DNA from: Candidatus Omnitrophota bacterium
Lineage (GTDB): Bacteria > Omnitrophota > Koll11 > Zapsychrales > Fredricksoniimonadaceae
Assembly (NCBI GenBank): GCA_023247595.1
Contig: JAHFGF010000109.1
Location: forward strand, 1 to 5,633
DNA: 5,633 nt
Reading direction: 5' to 3'
The position numbers were made by a program, and so were the translations under genes. The notes under the pieces were generated by a model. It made no database searches. It saw only the letters and a list, made by a program, of their open reading frames with translations, and was not told the origin of the DNA. Below, piece by piece: positions 5,594-5,633 of the stretch (its first letter is position 1; every line of letters begins with the position of its first letter).

Positions 5594-5633
5594 AAGATTT
5601 ATTTACGTCTACGGTAGTAGTAAGGATCAAGAA
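5590..5633 (+). CDS. Start of a downstream gene, 3'-truncated by window edge (possibly glycosyltransferase)
   Basis: An ATG at 5590 overlaps the TGA of the membrane protein gene in the arrangement ATGA, and the frame stays open to the window end (14 full codons: MKDLFTSTVVVRIK). The short polar start followed by a beta-strand-like TVVVRIK resembles the beginning of family 2 glycosyltransferases (typically VSVVIRTKNE). Fourteen residues are too few to assign a function, and no separate strong ribosome site is seen, as is common for coupled starts. Confidence 0.5.
   Translation, partial: MKDLFTSTVVVRIK

Overview
All identifiable genes in this 5.6 kb window lie on the + strand and are tightly packed, with gaps of tens of bases, some overlapping start and stop codons, and clear AGGAG-type ribosome sites. 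No rRNA, tRNA, CRISPR array, integrase or intact transposase was seen. Gene content fits an environmental, probably uncultured Gram-negative-type bacterium: a Sec-exported Cys-rich protein, TMEM175-type channels, a DUF4870/Tic20-like membrane protein and a stand-alone protochlorophyllide-reductase-like small protein. The palindrome at 4021-4072 resembles elements I recall from metagenome-assembled genomes with REP-associated tyrosine transposases. Omnitrophota or a deltaproteobacterial-type lineage is my best guess, held weakly because no marker gene is present.

Left part (1-2505): the 3' part of a TMEM175-family channel gene runs in from the left edge. It is followed by a 92-residue PCP_red-like protein, a receiver-only response regulator, a very stable GC-rich hairpin, a second complete and divergent TMEM175 gene, and an NfsB-type nitroreductase whose start overlaps the channel's stop. 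The two channels thus bracket a small regulatory or unknown pair.

Middle (2506-4085): an AT-rich gap precedes a 484-residue secreted protein that I do not recognise. It has three copies of a ~90-residue unit, each opening and closing with a cysteine at almost identical spacing (89, 91 and 90 residues). Directly after its stop lies a 52-base palindrome with a perfect 24-bp stem.

Right part (4086-5633): a small DUF4870-like membrane protein ends in a probable terminator. Next comes a lower-GC gene for a polytopic membrane protein with several His-containing motifs and no family I can name. Its stop overlaps (ATGA) the start of a further gene that runs off the window; the 14 visible codons faintly resemble the start of a family 2 glycosyltransferase.

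The strongest candidate for something undescribed is the triplicated Cys-bounded secreted protein, followed by the His-motif membrane protein. Apart from translational coupling within pairs, nothing in the sequence proves that these genes act in one pathway.
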